A stretch of 51,865 nt of DNA from an uncultured Actinomycetes bacterium (GTDB lineage Bacteria; Actinomycetota; Acidimicrobiia; Acidimicrobiales; Microtrichaceae): positions 1-51,865 of the forward strand of contig CAIQNH010000155.1 of the NCBI GenBank assembly GCA_903873135.1, read 5' to 3'. Shown here piece by piece: positions 34,963 through 43,682 of the stretch; positions within the stretch are counted from its first letter, which is position 1; the number at the start of each line of letters is the position of its first letter. The position numbers and the translations under genes were made by a program. The notes beneath the pieces are model-generated. The model had not been told where the DNA came from, ran no database searches, and was given only the letters and a program-made list of their open reading frames with translations.

Positions 34963-35736
34963 GTGCTGACCGTGGACTACGACCGACTGGGGCTGCGAGC
35001 GGGCGACCTGGTGCTCGACCTGGGTGCCGGCGCCGGACGCCACTCCTTCGAGACGTTCCGCCGTGGCGCCGACGTGGTGGCCTTCGACTACGGCTTCGAC
35101 GAGCTGCCGCCGGTGCGCGATCTCTTCTGGGCCATGCAGGACGCCGGGGAGGCCCCCGAGTCGGCCTGGGCGGCGTGCGCCAACGGCGACGCCGTCCGTC
35201 TCCCGTTCCGGGACGGGACCTTCGACCACGTGATCTGCTCCGAGGTCTTCGAGCACATCCCCGACGACACGGGTGCCATGGGTGAGCTCGCCCGGGTGCT
35301 GCGGCCCGGGGGCGTGCTCGCCGCCACCGTGCCGGCGTGGCTGCCCGAGAAGATCTGCTGGGCGCTCTCCGCCGAGTACCACGCCCCGCTCGCCACCGGC
35401 GGGCACGTCCGGATCTACACCGAGGCCCTGCTGCGCCACCGGCTCGAGGAGGCGGGGCTGGTGCCCGAGGGATCGCACCGGGCCCACGCCCTGCACTCGC
35501 CCTACTGGTGGCTCCGGTGCGTGTTCGGGCCGACCAACGACCAGAATCCCCTGGTGCAGGCGTACCACAAGCTGCTCGTGTGGGACATCGCCCGAGCCCC
35601 GGCGCTGACCCGGACCACCGAGCGGGTGCTCAACCCGGTGCTCGGCAAGAGCATCGTCGTCTACGCCCGCAAGCCGGGGCGGTCGACCCCCCGGGAGCGC
35701 AACGAGCTCCACGAGAGCGAGGTCGTCGGTGTCTGA
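34963..35736 (+). CDS. Class I SAM-dependent methyltransferase
   Basis: A 257-residue methyltransferase of the Methyltransf_11 type. Motif I is VLDLGAGAGRHSFE, the acidic strand end is VVAFDYG, the cofactor-loop region reads ANGDAVRLPFRDGTFDHVIC, and motif III is VLRPGGVLAATVP. A short C-terminal extension (from about residue 160) includes SPYWWLRCVFG and may bind a hydrophobic acceptor. GTG at 34963 follows the GT4 gene by 17 nt, and the 3' end overlaps the next gene by 8 nt, so the three work as a unit. The substrate is unknown. Confidence 0.87.
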   Translation: MLTVDYDRLGLRAGDLVLDLGAGAGRHSFETFRRGADVVAFDYGFDELPPVRDLFWAMQDAGEAPESAWAACANGDAVRLPFRDGTFDHVICSEVFEHIPDDTGAMGELARVLRPGGVLAATVPAWLPEKICWALSAEYHAPLATGGHVRIYTEALLRHRLEEAGLVPEGSHRAHALHSPYWWLRCVFGPTNDQNPLVQAYHKLLVWDIARAPALTRTTERVLNPVLGKSIVVYARKPGRSTPRERNELHESEVVGV

Positions 35737-36805
35737 GCACCACCTGAGCGACGTCCCGGGCATCGTCACCGCGGCGGAGCTGGTCGCGACCGTCGACGCC
35801 GTGGCGGAGTGGCAGCTGGCCGACGGCATGATCCCCTGGTTCCCCGGCGGCCACGCCGACGTGTGGAACCACACCGAGGCCCTGATGGCGCTCATGCTCG
35901 GCGGTCGACGCCGGGAGGCGGAGCTCGGGTTCGACTGGCTCCGGTCCACCCAGCGGGAGGACGGCGCCTGGCACCAGTACTACGTCGCCGACGGGGTGGA
36001 GCAGGACAAGCTCGACGCCAACTGCTGCGCGTACGTGGCCGCCGGCGCCTGGTTCCACTGGCTCCTCTACGAGGACCGGGGGGCGCTCGAGGAGATGTGG
36101 CCGATGGTGGAGGCAGCCATCGACTTCGTCCTCGACCTGCAGACGCCTCGGGGCGAGATCCTCTGGGCCCGGCACGCCGACGGAACGCCGTGGAGCTTCG
36201 CCCTGCTGACCGGCTCCTCCTCCATCTGCCACAGCCTCCGCTGCGCCGTGGCGGTCGCCAGCGTCCTCGGCCGCGAGCGGCCGGACTGGGAGCTGTCCGC
36301 CGCCCGGCTCGCCCGGGTGATCCGGACCGAGCCCGAGGCGTTCGCCCCCAAGCACCGCTGGGCCATGGACTGGTACTACCCGGTCCTCGGCGGTGCGATC
36401 GTCGGCGAGGAGGGCCGCAGCCGGCTCGAGGGCCGGTTCGAGGCGTTCGTGATGGACGGGTGGGGTGTGCGGTGCGTGTCCGACCGACCGTGGATCACCG
36501 CCGCCGAGACCTGCGAGTGCGCCATGGCCCACCTGGCCGTCGGCGACCGCGACCGCGCCGTCGAGCTGTTCAGCTGGTCGCAACGACTCCGCACCGCCGA
36601 GGACCGGTACTGGACCGGGATCGTCCTGCCCGACCAGGTCCACTTCCCCGGCGGCGAGCAGTCCACCTACACGGCCTCGGCCGTGGTCCTCGCCGCCGAT
36701 GCCATCACCGGCGGCTCGGCGGCGAGCGGTCTGTTCTCCGACCACGGGCACTTCCCGTCGCTGATCGACACCCACGCCGAACCCGACGCGGTCGAGCCCG
36801 GTTGA
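35729..36805 (+). CDS. Alpha/alpha-toroid protein with QW-like motifs (prenyltransferase/squalene-cyclase-like)
   Basis: A 358-residue protein of the terpenoid cyclase/prenyltransferase or six-hairpin glycosidase fold. Two QW-like motifs are visible: QLADGMIPWFPGG near residue 28 and QREDGAWHQYY near residue 75. They are followed by repeated helical hairpins (DANCCAYVAAGAWFHWLL, SSSICHSLRCAVAVAS). There is no DxDD or DCTAE cyclisation motif, so classical squalene or diterpene cyclase activity is unlikely. The co-encoded GT4 and methyltransferase make a modifying role on a glycolipid, or a glycoside-processing role, reasonable. GTG at 35729 overlaps the methyltransferase gene. Confidence 0.7.
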   Translation: MSEHHLSDVPGIVTAAELVATVDAVAEWQLADGMIPWFPGGHADVWNHTEALMALMLGGRRREAELGFDWLRSTQREDGAWHQYYVADGVEQDKLDANCCAYVAAGAWFHWLLYEDRGALEEMWPMVEAAIDFVLDLQTPRGEILWARHADGTPWSFALLTGSSSICHSLRCAVAVASVLGRERPDWELSAARLARVIRTEPEAFAPKHRWAMDWYYPVLGGAIVGEEGRSRLEGRFEAFVMDGWGVRCVSDRPWITAAETCECAMAHLAVGDRDRAVELFSWSQRLRTAEDRYWTGIVLPDQVHFPGGEQSTYTASAVVLAADAITGGSAASGLFSDHGHFPSLIDTHAEPDAVEPG

Positions 36806-36815
36806 CCCGCCGCGC

Positions 36816-36821
36816 CACACT
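36816..36821 (+). promoter_or_regulatory. Leaderless-type -10 (CACACT) for secreted membrane protein gene
   Basis: CACACT ends 6 nt before the GTG at 36828. It resembles the GACACT that precedes GT-C paralogue B with identical spacing and flank (GTGG). Confidence 0.35.
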
Positions 36822-36827
36822 GTGGGC

Positions 36828-37268
36828 GTGACCGACCTCCTCCCCCTCCTCCGGCGGACCGCCGCCACCGTCGTCCTCGCCCTGGGGGTGGCCGCCACCC
36901 TGACCGCGCCGTCGGCAGGAGCCCAGGACTCGCCCACGACCGTCCCGCCGCTCCGCCCCCCGACCACCCTCGAGGCCGACTCCCCCACGCTCCAGGGGTC
37001 GGACTGCGGACCCGGCAACATCGTCCGGCCCGCCTACTGCGGCGAGGAGCCCGAGTCCAAGGACGACCCGGGCGGCTGGCTCCAGGTCAGCCTGTTCTTC
37101 ATCGTCTGCGCCGTCGTGGTCGGGATCGGTGGGTTCGTGTGGTGGCGTTCGAGGGTCATCCGGCGTGAGCGTCGGGCCGCCGGGCTCGACCCCGAGGACG
37201 TGGCCCGCCGCAGCGGTGCAGGGTTGCGGCCGGGCGAGGCCCCCGACCGGGGCACCGGTCGGGACTGA
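36828..37268 (+). CDS. Small signal-peptide-bearing single-pass membrane protein, unknown function
   Basis: A 146-residue protein. The N-terminal signal peptide (RRTAATVVLALGVAATL) ends near AGAQD. Next come a Pro/Thr-rich extracytoplasmic stretch with two cysteines (SDCGPGN and AYCGEE, a possible disulfide), a transmembrane helix around residues 88-108 (FFIVCAVVVGIGGFVWW), and a basic cytosolic tail. No family recognised. The in-frame GTG at 36822 is an alternative, but 36828 fits the -10 spacing seen elsewhere. It ends 6 nt from a convergent methyltransferase gene. Confidence 0.7.
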   Translation: MTDLLPLLRRTAATVVLALGVAATLTAPSAGAQDSPTTVPPLRPPTTLEADSPTLQGSDCGPGNIVRPAYCGEEPESKDDPGGWLQVSLFFIVCAVVVGIGGFVWWRSRVIRRERRAAGLDPEDVARRSGAGLRPGEAPDRGTGRD

Positions 37269-37274
37269 ACCGGA

Positions 37275-37922
37275 TCAGCCGACGCGACGCAGGACCCGGA
37301 GCGAGCCCTCGGCCGACTCCTCGACGAACCGACCCGACTCGATCGCCGGCAGGTAGATCCGCTCGTACGGCGGTCGACCACCGTCGGCCGGATCCGGGAA
37401 CACGTCGTGGATGGCGAGCAGACCGCCCGGGGCCACGTGCGGGGTCCACAACCGGTAGTCCGACGCCGCCGGCTCCTCCCCGTGTCCGCCGTCGATGAAC
37501 ACGAGCGCACAGGGGGTCGTCCAGAACCTGGCCACGGTGGGCGAGTCCCCCACCAGCGCCACCACGGTCCCCTCGAGTCCGGCGTCGTGGACGGTGCGCC
37601 GGAACACGGGGAGCGTGTCGATCCGGCCGACCGCGGGGTCGACGAGGTCGGGCTCGTGCCACTCCCAACCCGGCTGGTTCTCCTCGGAGCCCCGGTGGTG
37701 GTCCACGGCGACGAGGACGGTGCCGCCGGCTCGGGCGGCGGCACCCAGGTACACCGACGACTTGCCGCAGTAGGAGCCGACCTCGAGGAGCGGAGCGCCC
37801 GGGACCAGCCCGGCGGCCCGGAGACCCGCCGCGTACAGCGCGAGTCCCTCGTCGGTCGGCATGAAGCCCCGCGCCGCCTCGGCGGCGGCTCGCAGGTCGG
37901 GGTCCATCGCTCCGGCGGTCAC
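37275..37922 (-). CDS. Class I SAM-dependent methyltransferase (O-methyltransferase-like)
   Basis: A 215-residue methyltransferase. Motif I is LLEVGSYCGKSSVYLGAAA; VLVAVDHH ends strand 2. GDSPTVARF and ALVFIDGGHGEEPAASDYRLW resemble the DGxH region of TylF/CmcI-type enzymes, which often bind a metal through such Asp and His residues. GTG at 37922 is taken as start; ATG at 37907 is possible. It faces the secreted membrane protein gene and lies 42 nt after the GtrA gene. The substrate is unknown, perhaps a product of the nearby GT4 group. Confidence 0.82.
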   Translation of the reverse strand: MTAGAMDPDLRAAAEAARGFMPTDEGLALYAAGLRAAGLVPGAPLLEVGSYCGKSSVYLGAAARAGGTVLVAVDHHRGSEENQPGWEWHEPDLVDPAVGRIDTLPVFRRTVHDAGLEGTVVALVGDSPTVARFWTTPCALVFIDGGHGEEPAASDYRLWTPHVAPGGLLAIHDVFPDPADGGRPPYERIYLPAIESGRFVEESAEGSLRVLRRVG

Positions 37923-37964
37923 GGCGGGCAGGTCAGCACGGGAGCGGGGCAGGGACGACCGGAC

Positions 37965-38498
37965 TCAGATCGGCAGGTCGCCGTGCATCATCTCGAGGTC
38001 GTCCTCGCCGGGCTCCTCGCCGTGGTGCGTGACCTTGAACAGCCACCGGTCGAGGATCAGGTAGCGACCGAGCCAGACGATCCCGAACCCGGTCATCTGG
38101 GCGAAGAACACGGCGACCTTCTCGATCCAACCGTGGCTCTCGATCATGGCGTCGACCACGAACGTGAGGGCGGTCGCGAACGTCACGCCGAGCATCGCCG
38201 CCACCCAGAACACGAGGACCTGGGTACGGAGGTTGTCGCGGGAGGTGTTCTTCCAGACGAGGTACTTGTTGGCGAAGAAGTTGGGGACCGTGAGGATGGC
38301 GGCGCTGGTGATGGACGCGGCGACCCAGTTGGTCTCCTTCACCCCGCCCACCGTCGTGGTGAACACGAGGGCCCCGAGCAACTGGATCAGGACCTGACCC
38401 AGCGGGACGAACACGATCGAGACCGCGGCGTAGCGGAGCTGCTTGCGTCCGGAGTCGGACTTGGCGTGCTGGACCAGCGCTCCGGTCGTGACCTTCAC
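37965..38498 (-). CDS. GtrA-family membrane protein
   Basis: A 177-residue protein with four hydrophobic helices and the GtrA-like pattern: QLRYAAVSIVFVPLGQVLI at helix 1, then NFFANKYLVWKNTSRDNLRTQ, and finally FGIVWLGRYLILDRWLF. GtrA proteins are thought to flip polyprenyl-phosphate-linked sugars or serve glycan assembly. GTG at 38498 has TACGGT ending 7 nt upstream; the in-frame GTG at 38507 would overlap that element and is rejected. Supports a lipid-linked sugar theme for this cluster. Confidence 0.85.
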   Translation of the reverse strand: MKVTTGALVQHAKSDSGRKQLRYAAVSIVFVPLGQVLIQLLGALVFTTTVGGVKETNWVAASITSAAILTVPNFFANKYLVWKNTSRDNLRTQVLVFWVAAMLGVTFATALTFVVDAMIESHGWIEKVAVFFAQMTGFGIVWLGRYLILDRWLFKVTHHGEEPGEDDLEMMHGDLPI

Positions 38499-38505
38499 GG
38501 CTGCC

Positions 38506-38511
38506 ACCGTA
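38506..38511 (-). promoter_or_regulatory. Leaderless-type -10 (TACGGT) for GtrA gene
   Basis: Minus-strand TACGGT ends 7 nt before the GTG at 38498. Confidence 0.45.
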
Positions 38512-38554
38512 CCGGAGGAGTGGCCCGTGCACCCACCGACGGCTCCAGAAGGGG

Positions 38555-38560
38555 TAGAAC
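38555..38560 (+). promoter_or_regulatory. Leaderless-type -10 (TAGAAC) for thioesterase gene
   Basis: TAGAAC ends 6 nt before the GTG at 38567; the last base differs from TANNNT. The 68-bp gap between the divergent genes holds both promoters. Confidence 0.35.
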
Positions 38561-38566
38561 GGCCCG

Positions 38567-39442
38567 GTGGATCAGGCCGCCGTGGACGGACTCGTCGAGC
38601 TGCTCGACCTCGAGCCGATCGAGGTCAACATCTTCAGGGGCGTGAGTCCTGACGACCACCGCCAGCGGGTCTTCGGCGGGCAGGTGGCGGGTCAGGCGCT
38701 GGTGGCCGCGGCCCGGACCGTCGGCGACGCCGACGTGGCCGGGCCGGACGCCCGGTCGGTGCACTCGCTGCACGCCTACTTCCTGCGCCCCGGCGACCCG
38801 AACGTGCCGATCATCTACGAGGTCGAACGGGTTCGGGACGGCCGCTCGTTCAGCACCCGCTGGGTCAAGGCCGTGCAGCACGGGCGGAGCATCTTCACCC
38901 TCTCGGCCAGCTTCCAGGTGGACGAGACGGGCCGCGAGCACCAGTTCGAGGTGCCTCCCGGACTGCCCGATCCGGAGTCCCTCCCCGACTTCGCGGAGCG
39001 GATGGAACCGCACCGGGACGCCGTCGGGGACTTCGTCGACCAGCCGCGGCCGATCGACATCCGCTACTGCGAGGTGGGTCCGTTCGACCGGGTGGGCGTC
39101 CTGCCACCGTTCCAGAACGTCTGGCTCCGGGCCAACGGGAAGCTCCCCGACGATCCGGTGCTGCAGGTCTGCGTCCTGACCTACGCCTCGGACCTGACCC
39201 TGCTCGACACGTCGCTCCTGCCCCACGGCGAGAGCCTCGCCGACGGCGAGGTCTTCATGGCGTCGCTCGACCACGCCATGTGGTTCCACCACCCGTTCCG
39301 GGCGGACGACTGGTTGCTGTTCGCGCAGGACACTCCCGTCACCTCCGGAGGCCGGGGCCTCGGTCGGGGTCTGGTGTTCGACCGGTCGGGCCGACTCGTC
39401 GCCTCCGCCGTCCAGGAGGGACTCGTGAGGAGCGCACGGTGA
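38567..39442 (+). CDS. tesB: Acyl-CoA thioesterase II
   Basis: A 291-residue double-hotdog thioesterase that hydrolyses acyl-CoA to free acid and CoA. Family motifs include FGGQVAGQALVAAARTV, LHAYFLRPGDPNVPI, the catalytic Asp in LTYASDLTLLD, the Ser/Thr of TSGGRGLGRG and the Gln of SAVQEGLVR. Length and motif order match TesB. GTG at 38567 is supported by the TAGAAC element. Its stop overlaps the start of the sugar dehydrogenase gene, an unusual pairing without an obvious pathway. Confidence 0.94.
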   Translation: MDQAAVDGLVELLDLEPIEVNIFRGVSPDDHRQRVFGGQVAGQALVAAARTVGDADVAGPDARSVHSLHAYFLRPGDPNVPIIYEVERVRDGRSFSTRWVKAVQHGRSIFTLSASFQVDETGREHQFEVPPGLPDPESLPDFAERMEPHRDAVGDFVDQPRPIDIRYCEVGPFDRVGVLPPFQNVWLRANGKLPDDPVLQVCVLTYASDLTLLDTSLLPHGESLADGEVFMASLDHAMWFHHPFRADDWLLFAQDTPVTSGGRGLGRGLVFDRSGRLVASAVQEGLVRSAR

Positions 39443-40674
39443 GGACTCGACTCGTCGCCGGGGCTGCCGCGGTGGTCGCCGTGCTGCTGTCGGCGTGCGG
39501 CTCCGGGGAGACGGTTGCGCCGACGAGCTCGGTGCCGAGCGCCGGCGGACCGTCGACCGAGACCTCCACGAGCACGACCCTGGCCACCGGCGAGCTGCCC
39601 GAGCTGCAGCTGGTGGACCTGGGACTCGACCTGGACCAGCCCATCGACCTGACCGCCCGGCCCGGGAGCACCTCGTTGCTCGTCGCCGAGCGGGGCGGGC
39701 GGATCCGCGAGGCCGTGGCCGAGGGCGACGGGTTCCGCGTGGGCGGCCCTCCCGTGCTCGACCTGACCGAGCAGGTCGGCTCGACCGACGGCGAACGGGG
39801 TCTGCTCGGCATCGCCGTCAGCCCCGACGGCGACCAGCTGTACGCCAGCTACACCGAGGCCTCAGCCGGCGACTCCCGTGTCGACGCCTACGACCTCACC
39901 GGCACCGACGGGACCCTGCGGGCCGATCCGGCCACCCGCACGGAACTGGTGGCGATCGAGCAGCCGTTCGCCAACCACAACGGCGGGAGCCTCGCCGTGG
40001 GGCCCGACGGCATGCTCTACGCAGGGTTCGGTGACGGCGGTGCGGCGAACGACCCGGCGGGTCGAGCCCAGGACCTGTCGACGCAGCTCGGCAAGCTGCT
40101 CCGCCTGGACCCGACGGGCCGTGACGACGCCGACGGCGACGGCTACCCCGACGACAACCCGGACCTGGGTGGGGCCCCGGGCATCTGGTCCTCGGGTCTC
40201 CGCAACCCCTGGCGGATCAGCTTCGACCCCGCCACCGGGGACCTGTGGATCGGCGACGTCGGGCAGGACTCGGTCGAGGAGATCGACCTCCTCCCCGCCG
40301 ACGAGGGCGGCGGTCGGGGAGCCAACCTGGGCTGGGACCTCGCCGAGGGTGACCGACCGTTCGAACCGGGTCCGACACCCGTGGAGGGCCTGGTGGCTCC
40401 CGTGCACACCTACACACGGGAGGCGGGCGGCTGCTCCGTGACCGGCGGGGTGGTCTACCGGGGTGCGGCCATCCCGGCCCTGGACGGCACCTACCTCTTC
40501 GGCGACCTGTGCGACCCGACGATCCGAGGACTCCGGCCGGCGGGCGAGGGCGCATTCGAGCCCGTCGACCTGGGCGTCGAGGTCGACACGCTCGTGTCGT
40601 TCGGAACCGGGGGCGACGGCGAGGTCTACGTCGTGGGACTCGCCGGCACCGTGGCGCGCCTCGCACCCGCCTGA
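39439..40674 (+). CDS. PQQ-dependent aldose sugar dehydrogenase-like lipoprotein
   Basis: A 411-residue beta-propeller of the glucose/sorbosone dehydrogenase (YliI/Asd) family. A lipobox (LLSAC, Cys20) and a Ser/Thr-rich linker place it outside the membrane. Signatures are GERGLLGIAVSPD, NHNGGSLAVGPDGMLYAGFGDGG (catalytic His in the NHNGG segment), SSGLRNPWRISFDP and EIDLL. Soluble members bind PQQ and calcium and oxidise sugars; some homologues do not use PQQ. GTG at 39439 overlaps the thioesterase stop and has GAGG upstream. Confidence 0.88.
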   Translation: MRTRLVAGAAAVVAVLLSACGSGETVAPTSSVPSAGGPSTETSTSTTLATGELPELQLVDLGLDLDQPIDLTARPGSTSLLVAERGGRIREAVAEGDGFRVGGPPVLDLTEQVGSTDGERGLLGIAVSPDGDQLYASYTEASAGDSRVDAYDLTGTDGTLRADPATRTELVAIEQPFANHNGGSLAVGPDGMLYAGFGDGGAANDPAGRAQDLSTQLGKLLRLDPTGRDDADGDGYPDDNPDLGGAPGIWSSGLRNPWRISFDPATGDLWIGDVGQDSVEEIDLLPADEGGGRGANLGWDLAEGDRPFEPGPTPVEGLVAPVHTYTREAGGCSVTGGVVYRGAAIPALDGTYLFGDLCDPTIRGLRPAGEGAFEPVDLGVEVDTLVSFGTGGDGEVYVVGLAGTVARLAPA

Positions 40675-40683
40675 CCGGCCCGG

Positions 40684-41511
40684 TCAGTCCTCCTTCATGG
40701 TGCGGAGCTGCGCAGCGATCAGGGCGCGCACGTCCTCACGCAGGGACGCCACGTCGTCGAGCGTCAGACCGTCCGTGGGGATCGGTGGGAGCACGTGCAC
40801 CTCGGCCTCGGCCCGACCGAAGCGCCAGTCGTGCTTGCGCAGCGCCTCCTTGGTCCCGGACACCGCCAGGGGGAGGATCGGGGTCCCCGTCTCGATCGCC
40901 AGCCGGAACGCCCCGTCCTTGAATCGGCCCAGCTCCCCGTCGGCTGCCCGGGTGCCCTCCGGGAAGATCATCACCGACACGTGGCGGCGCAGGTACTCCG
41001 CGCACCGGTCCATGGCCCGTTGCGCGCTCACCTTGTCGCCCCGGTCGAGCTGCACGTCACCGGCGAGGAACATGAGCCACCCGGCGATCGGGATCCTGAA
41101 CATCTGCTTCTTGGAGAGCCACTTCATCTCCCAGGGCAGGTGCGAGATCAACAGGATGTCCACGAACGACTCGTGGTTCGACACCACGACGTAGGGGTGA
41201 CGCGGGTCGGCGGGCAGGTCACCGGTGATCCGGAAGTGCCACAGGGGGTTGAGCGCCTGGTGGACCACGGGCAGCTTCCGGTACAGGTACCCCGTCCAGT
41301 ACCGACCCCGGTCGAAGGGCAGGGTGACCAGGAACGTGAGGAGCATCAGCGGCACCCACACGATCACGCAGGCGCCGAAGACGAACCAGGACCAGATCGA
41401 GATCAGGGTCACGCCGAGGCCGGCCCGCGACCGGGTCGCCGTCGAGTCGGCGGGCTCCTCAGCGACGGCCCCCTCGTCGGGATCGACCTGCTCAGGCTGC
41501 TGCGCTGCCAT
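40684..41511 (-). CDS. plsC: 1-acyl-sn-glycerol-3-phosphate acyltransferase family protein
   Basis: A 275-residue membrane-associated acyltransferase of phospholipid synthesis. The catalytic H-x4-D motif is His113-Asp118 (SNHESFVD), and the phosphate-binding FPEGTR motif is at 183-188. One long hydrophobic N-terminal region (about 32-65) anchors it. ATG at 41511 shares bases with the stop of the upstream FUSC gene, and TAGGGT ends 6 nt upstream, so it may be translated both by coupling and from its own leaderless mRNA. Acyl donor and exact acceptor are not determined. Confidence 0.9.
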   Translation of the reverse strand: MAAQQPEQVDPDEGAVAEEPADSTATRSRAGLGVTLISIWSWFVFGACVIVWVPLMLLTFLVTLPFDRGRYWTGYLYRKLPVVHQALNPLWHFRITGDLPADPRHPYVVVSNHESFVDILLISHLPWEMKWLSKKQMFRIPIAGWLMFLAGDVQLDRGDKVSAQRAMDRCAEYLRRHVSVMIFPEGTRAADGELGRFKDGAFRLAIETGTPILPLAVSGTKEALRKHDWRFGRAEAEVHVLPPIPTDGLTLDDVASLREDVRALIAAQLRTMKED

Positions 41512-43682
41512 CACGCCACCCTAGTGACCGCACGTCCGTGACGTACTCCCGGCGTGCCGCCGGCGACCACGGCGATCCGCTGGAGACCGGCACCGAGACG
41601 GACCAGGTCCACCAGCGGGGCGCCCGGGCGCTCCTCGCCCACCCGCTCACGGGCCAGGTCCAGCAGCGCCGAGGACGGCACCACCTCCGGAGGCGGCGCC
41701 CCGTGGGTCTCGATCCGGTCGGCCAGACCGTCCACGGCATCGCCGGCCCGGTCCGCGTCGGACCGGAGCGCCTCCAGGGCGGCCGGGTCGTCCCAGCCCG
41801 GGACCGGGACCTCGAGCGGCGCAGCCCCGACCTCGCCGGCCCGGTCGGCCAGGACCGACGAGGTCACCGCACCCAGCTGCACCACGACACCGAGCCGGAA
41901 CCGGATCGACACCGGGATGCTGCGGGGCGAGGACGTGGCGACCATGTCGACGACACGGTCGAGATCGGTCACGCACGTCACCGCCGAGGGTCCGTCGGGG
42001 CCGGACGGGTCCTCGGCCCGCCCACGGACCGACGCGCCGAGCCGGTGCAGGACCTCGGCGACGGCACCCTCGGGCACGGTGCCGACCCGCGGCCAGAGCA
42101 GGGTGGCCACACCGAGCGCGACGAGCGCACCGATGGTGATGTTGACCAGTCGCAGCTGACCCACCGAGTCCAGCTCCGGACTGGTGATCGTGATGGTCGT
42201 CACCACGAACGTCGTGAACGCCGCCGTCCCCACGATCGGGTGGATCCCGTTCTCCGCCGCGGTCAGGAAGAGCACCACGGGCAGCACGAGCCAGAGGAGC
42301 TGCTCGACGTCGCCGGCGAGGGCGATCACGACCGTGGAGATCCCGAAGCCGACCGCCGTGCCCACGACCGCGGACCACGCGCTGCGGGACACCGTGGCCA
42401 GATCGGCACGGAGGACCGAGAGGGTCCCGAGCGCGATCCAGAACCCGCGGCCGGAGCCGAGTCCCAGCTCGACCAGCCCCACCGCCACGGTGCAGGCGAC
42501 GGCGGCACGCAGCGAGTTCCGGAACCACAGGGAGTCCAGCCGGGCGTGACGGCGCAGGGAGTCGACCGGACCGCTCTCCACGAACGGTTCGACCACCTCC
42601 ACCTCCCGGGCACCGGCACGGGTTCCGGACCGCCAGGCCTCGGTCAGATCGGCCAGGGTGAGCGCCGCCAGAGCGACCGCCCGGTACTCGGTGGAGCGAG
42701 CCACCAGGTCGACGTCGGACTCGGTGGCCGCCAGTGGTGCGAGCCGCTGCTCGCCGGCGGCGACGTGGTCGACCACGGCACGTCGCAGCCGGGCGCAGGG
42801 CACGGGCGGCCGCTGCGCCGCCGAGTGACGCGAGCCGTCGATCGTCGAACCCACCGCCTCGAGGGTCGATGCGGTCTCGGCGAACAGCACCCGGTCCTCG
42901 GGGGCCGCCCGCTCCCGCTCGGCACCCAGGACGACCAGCGACGCGACGAGACGCTCGGACTGGTGGACGCACTCGGCGAGCAGCCGGTCCCGGACGGCTG
43001 CCGCTCCCGTCCGGAGCCGACGGGAGACCGAGACCGACCGGAGTTCGTCGGCCACGGCCAGCAGGCGATCGTGGTCGGCGGCGGCGTCGGTGCGGAGCAC
43101 CGCTGCCGCCACCTCCGCCAACTCGGCCAGCAACGACCGGACGGGGTAGCGCCGGTGCGCCGGCCAGAACGCCACCGAGGCCACCGCCGCAGCGAACGTG
43201 CCCAGCATCCACCCCGCCACGTCGTCGAGGGAGGTGGCACCCTCCGGCAGGGCCGTGGCCGAGTAGAGGAAGGCGATCATCACCGGGAACCTGGCGGCGA
43301 ACCACGGGCCGCCGAGGACACCGAGGAAGTAGACGCCGAAGGTGACCACCGCCGTGACCGCCAGCAGCAGCGGCACGGAGGGCCGCACCAGCGCCACGAG
43401 TGGGAACGTGCAGGCCCCGGCCGCACCGGCGGCCACGTAGCGGCCGAAGCGCCGCAGCGGCGGGCCGTAGAAGTCGGTGAAGCCGTCGAGGGAGATGATG
43501 GCGAAGAGGGCGGCGGCCGCCACGGCCTCGAGCTCCAGGATCCGGCCGAGCACCACGAACGCAGCCGTGCCCAGCACGGCGACGCGGACAGCACGACGCA
43601 GCACGGTGCCGCCCGGGTCGACGAACAGGGGGCGCACCACACGGTCGCGGGCGAGCTGCTCGACCTCCGTGACGTCGTTCAC
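41511..43682 (-). CDS. FUSC-family inner membrane protein
   Basis: A 723-residue protein with two membrane blocks (roughly 30-165 and 370-525) separated by, and followed by, helical soluble regions. This is the arrangement of FUSC/YccS/aromatic-acid-exporter-like proteins. Sequence cues are LDGFTDFYGPPLRRFGRYVA, RNSLRAAVACTVAVGLVEL, and ILRADLATVSRSAW-type repeats within the second block. Transport is presumed from the family; the substrate is unknown. GTG at 43682 overlaps the GNAT stop, so GNAT, FUSC and PlsC form one minus-strand operon. Confidence 0.85.
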   Translation of the reverse strand: MNDVTEVEQLARDRVVRPLFVDPGGTVLRRAVRVAVLGTAAFVVLGRILELEAVAAAALFAIISLDGFTDFYGPPLRRFGRYVAAGAAGACTFPLVALVRPSVPLLLAVTAVVTFGVYFLGVLGGPWFAARFPVMIAFLYSATALPEGATSLDDVAGWMLGTFAAAVASVAFWPAHRRYPVRSLLAELAEVAAAVLRTDAAADHDRLLAVADELRSVSVSRRLRTGAAAVRDRLLAECVHQSERLVASLVVLGAERERAAPEDRVLFAETASTLEAVGSTIDGSRHSAAQRPPVPCARLRRAVVDHVAAGEQRLAPLAATESDVDLVARSTEYRAVALAALTLADLTEAWRSGTRAGAREVEVVEPFVESGPVDSLRRHARLDSLWFRNSLRAAVACTVAVGLVELGLGSGRGFWIALGTLSVLRADLATVSRSAWSAVVGTAVGFGISTVVIALAGDVEQLLWLVLPVVLFLTAAENGIHPIVGTAAFTTFVVTTITITSPELDSVGQLRLVNITIGALVALGVATLLWPRVGTVPEGAVAEVLHRLGASVRGRAEDPSGPDGPSAVTCVTDLDRVVDMVATSSPRSIPVSIRFRLGVVVQLGAVTSSVLADRAGEVGAAPLEVPVPGWDDPAALEALRSDADRAGDAVDGLADRIETHGAPPPEVVPSSALLDLARERVGEERPGAPLVDLVRLGAGLQRIAVVAGGTPGVRHGRAVTRVA
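41518..41523 (-). promoter_or_regulatory. Possible internal leaderless -10 (TAGGGT) for plsC
   Basis: Minus-strand TAGGGT ends 6 nt before the ATG at 41511, inside the last FUSC codons. Spacing and sequence match the window-wide pattern, but coding constraint could produce it. Confidence 0.35.
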
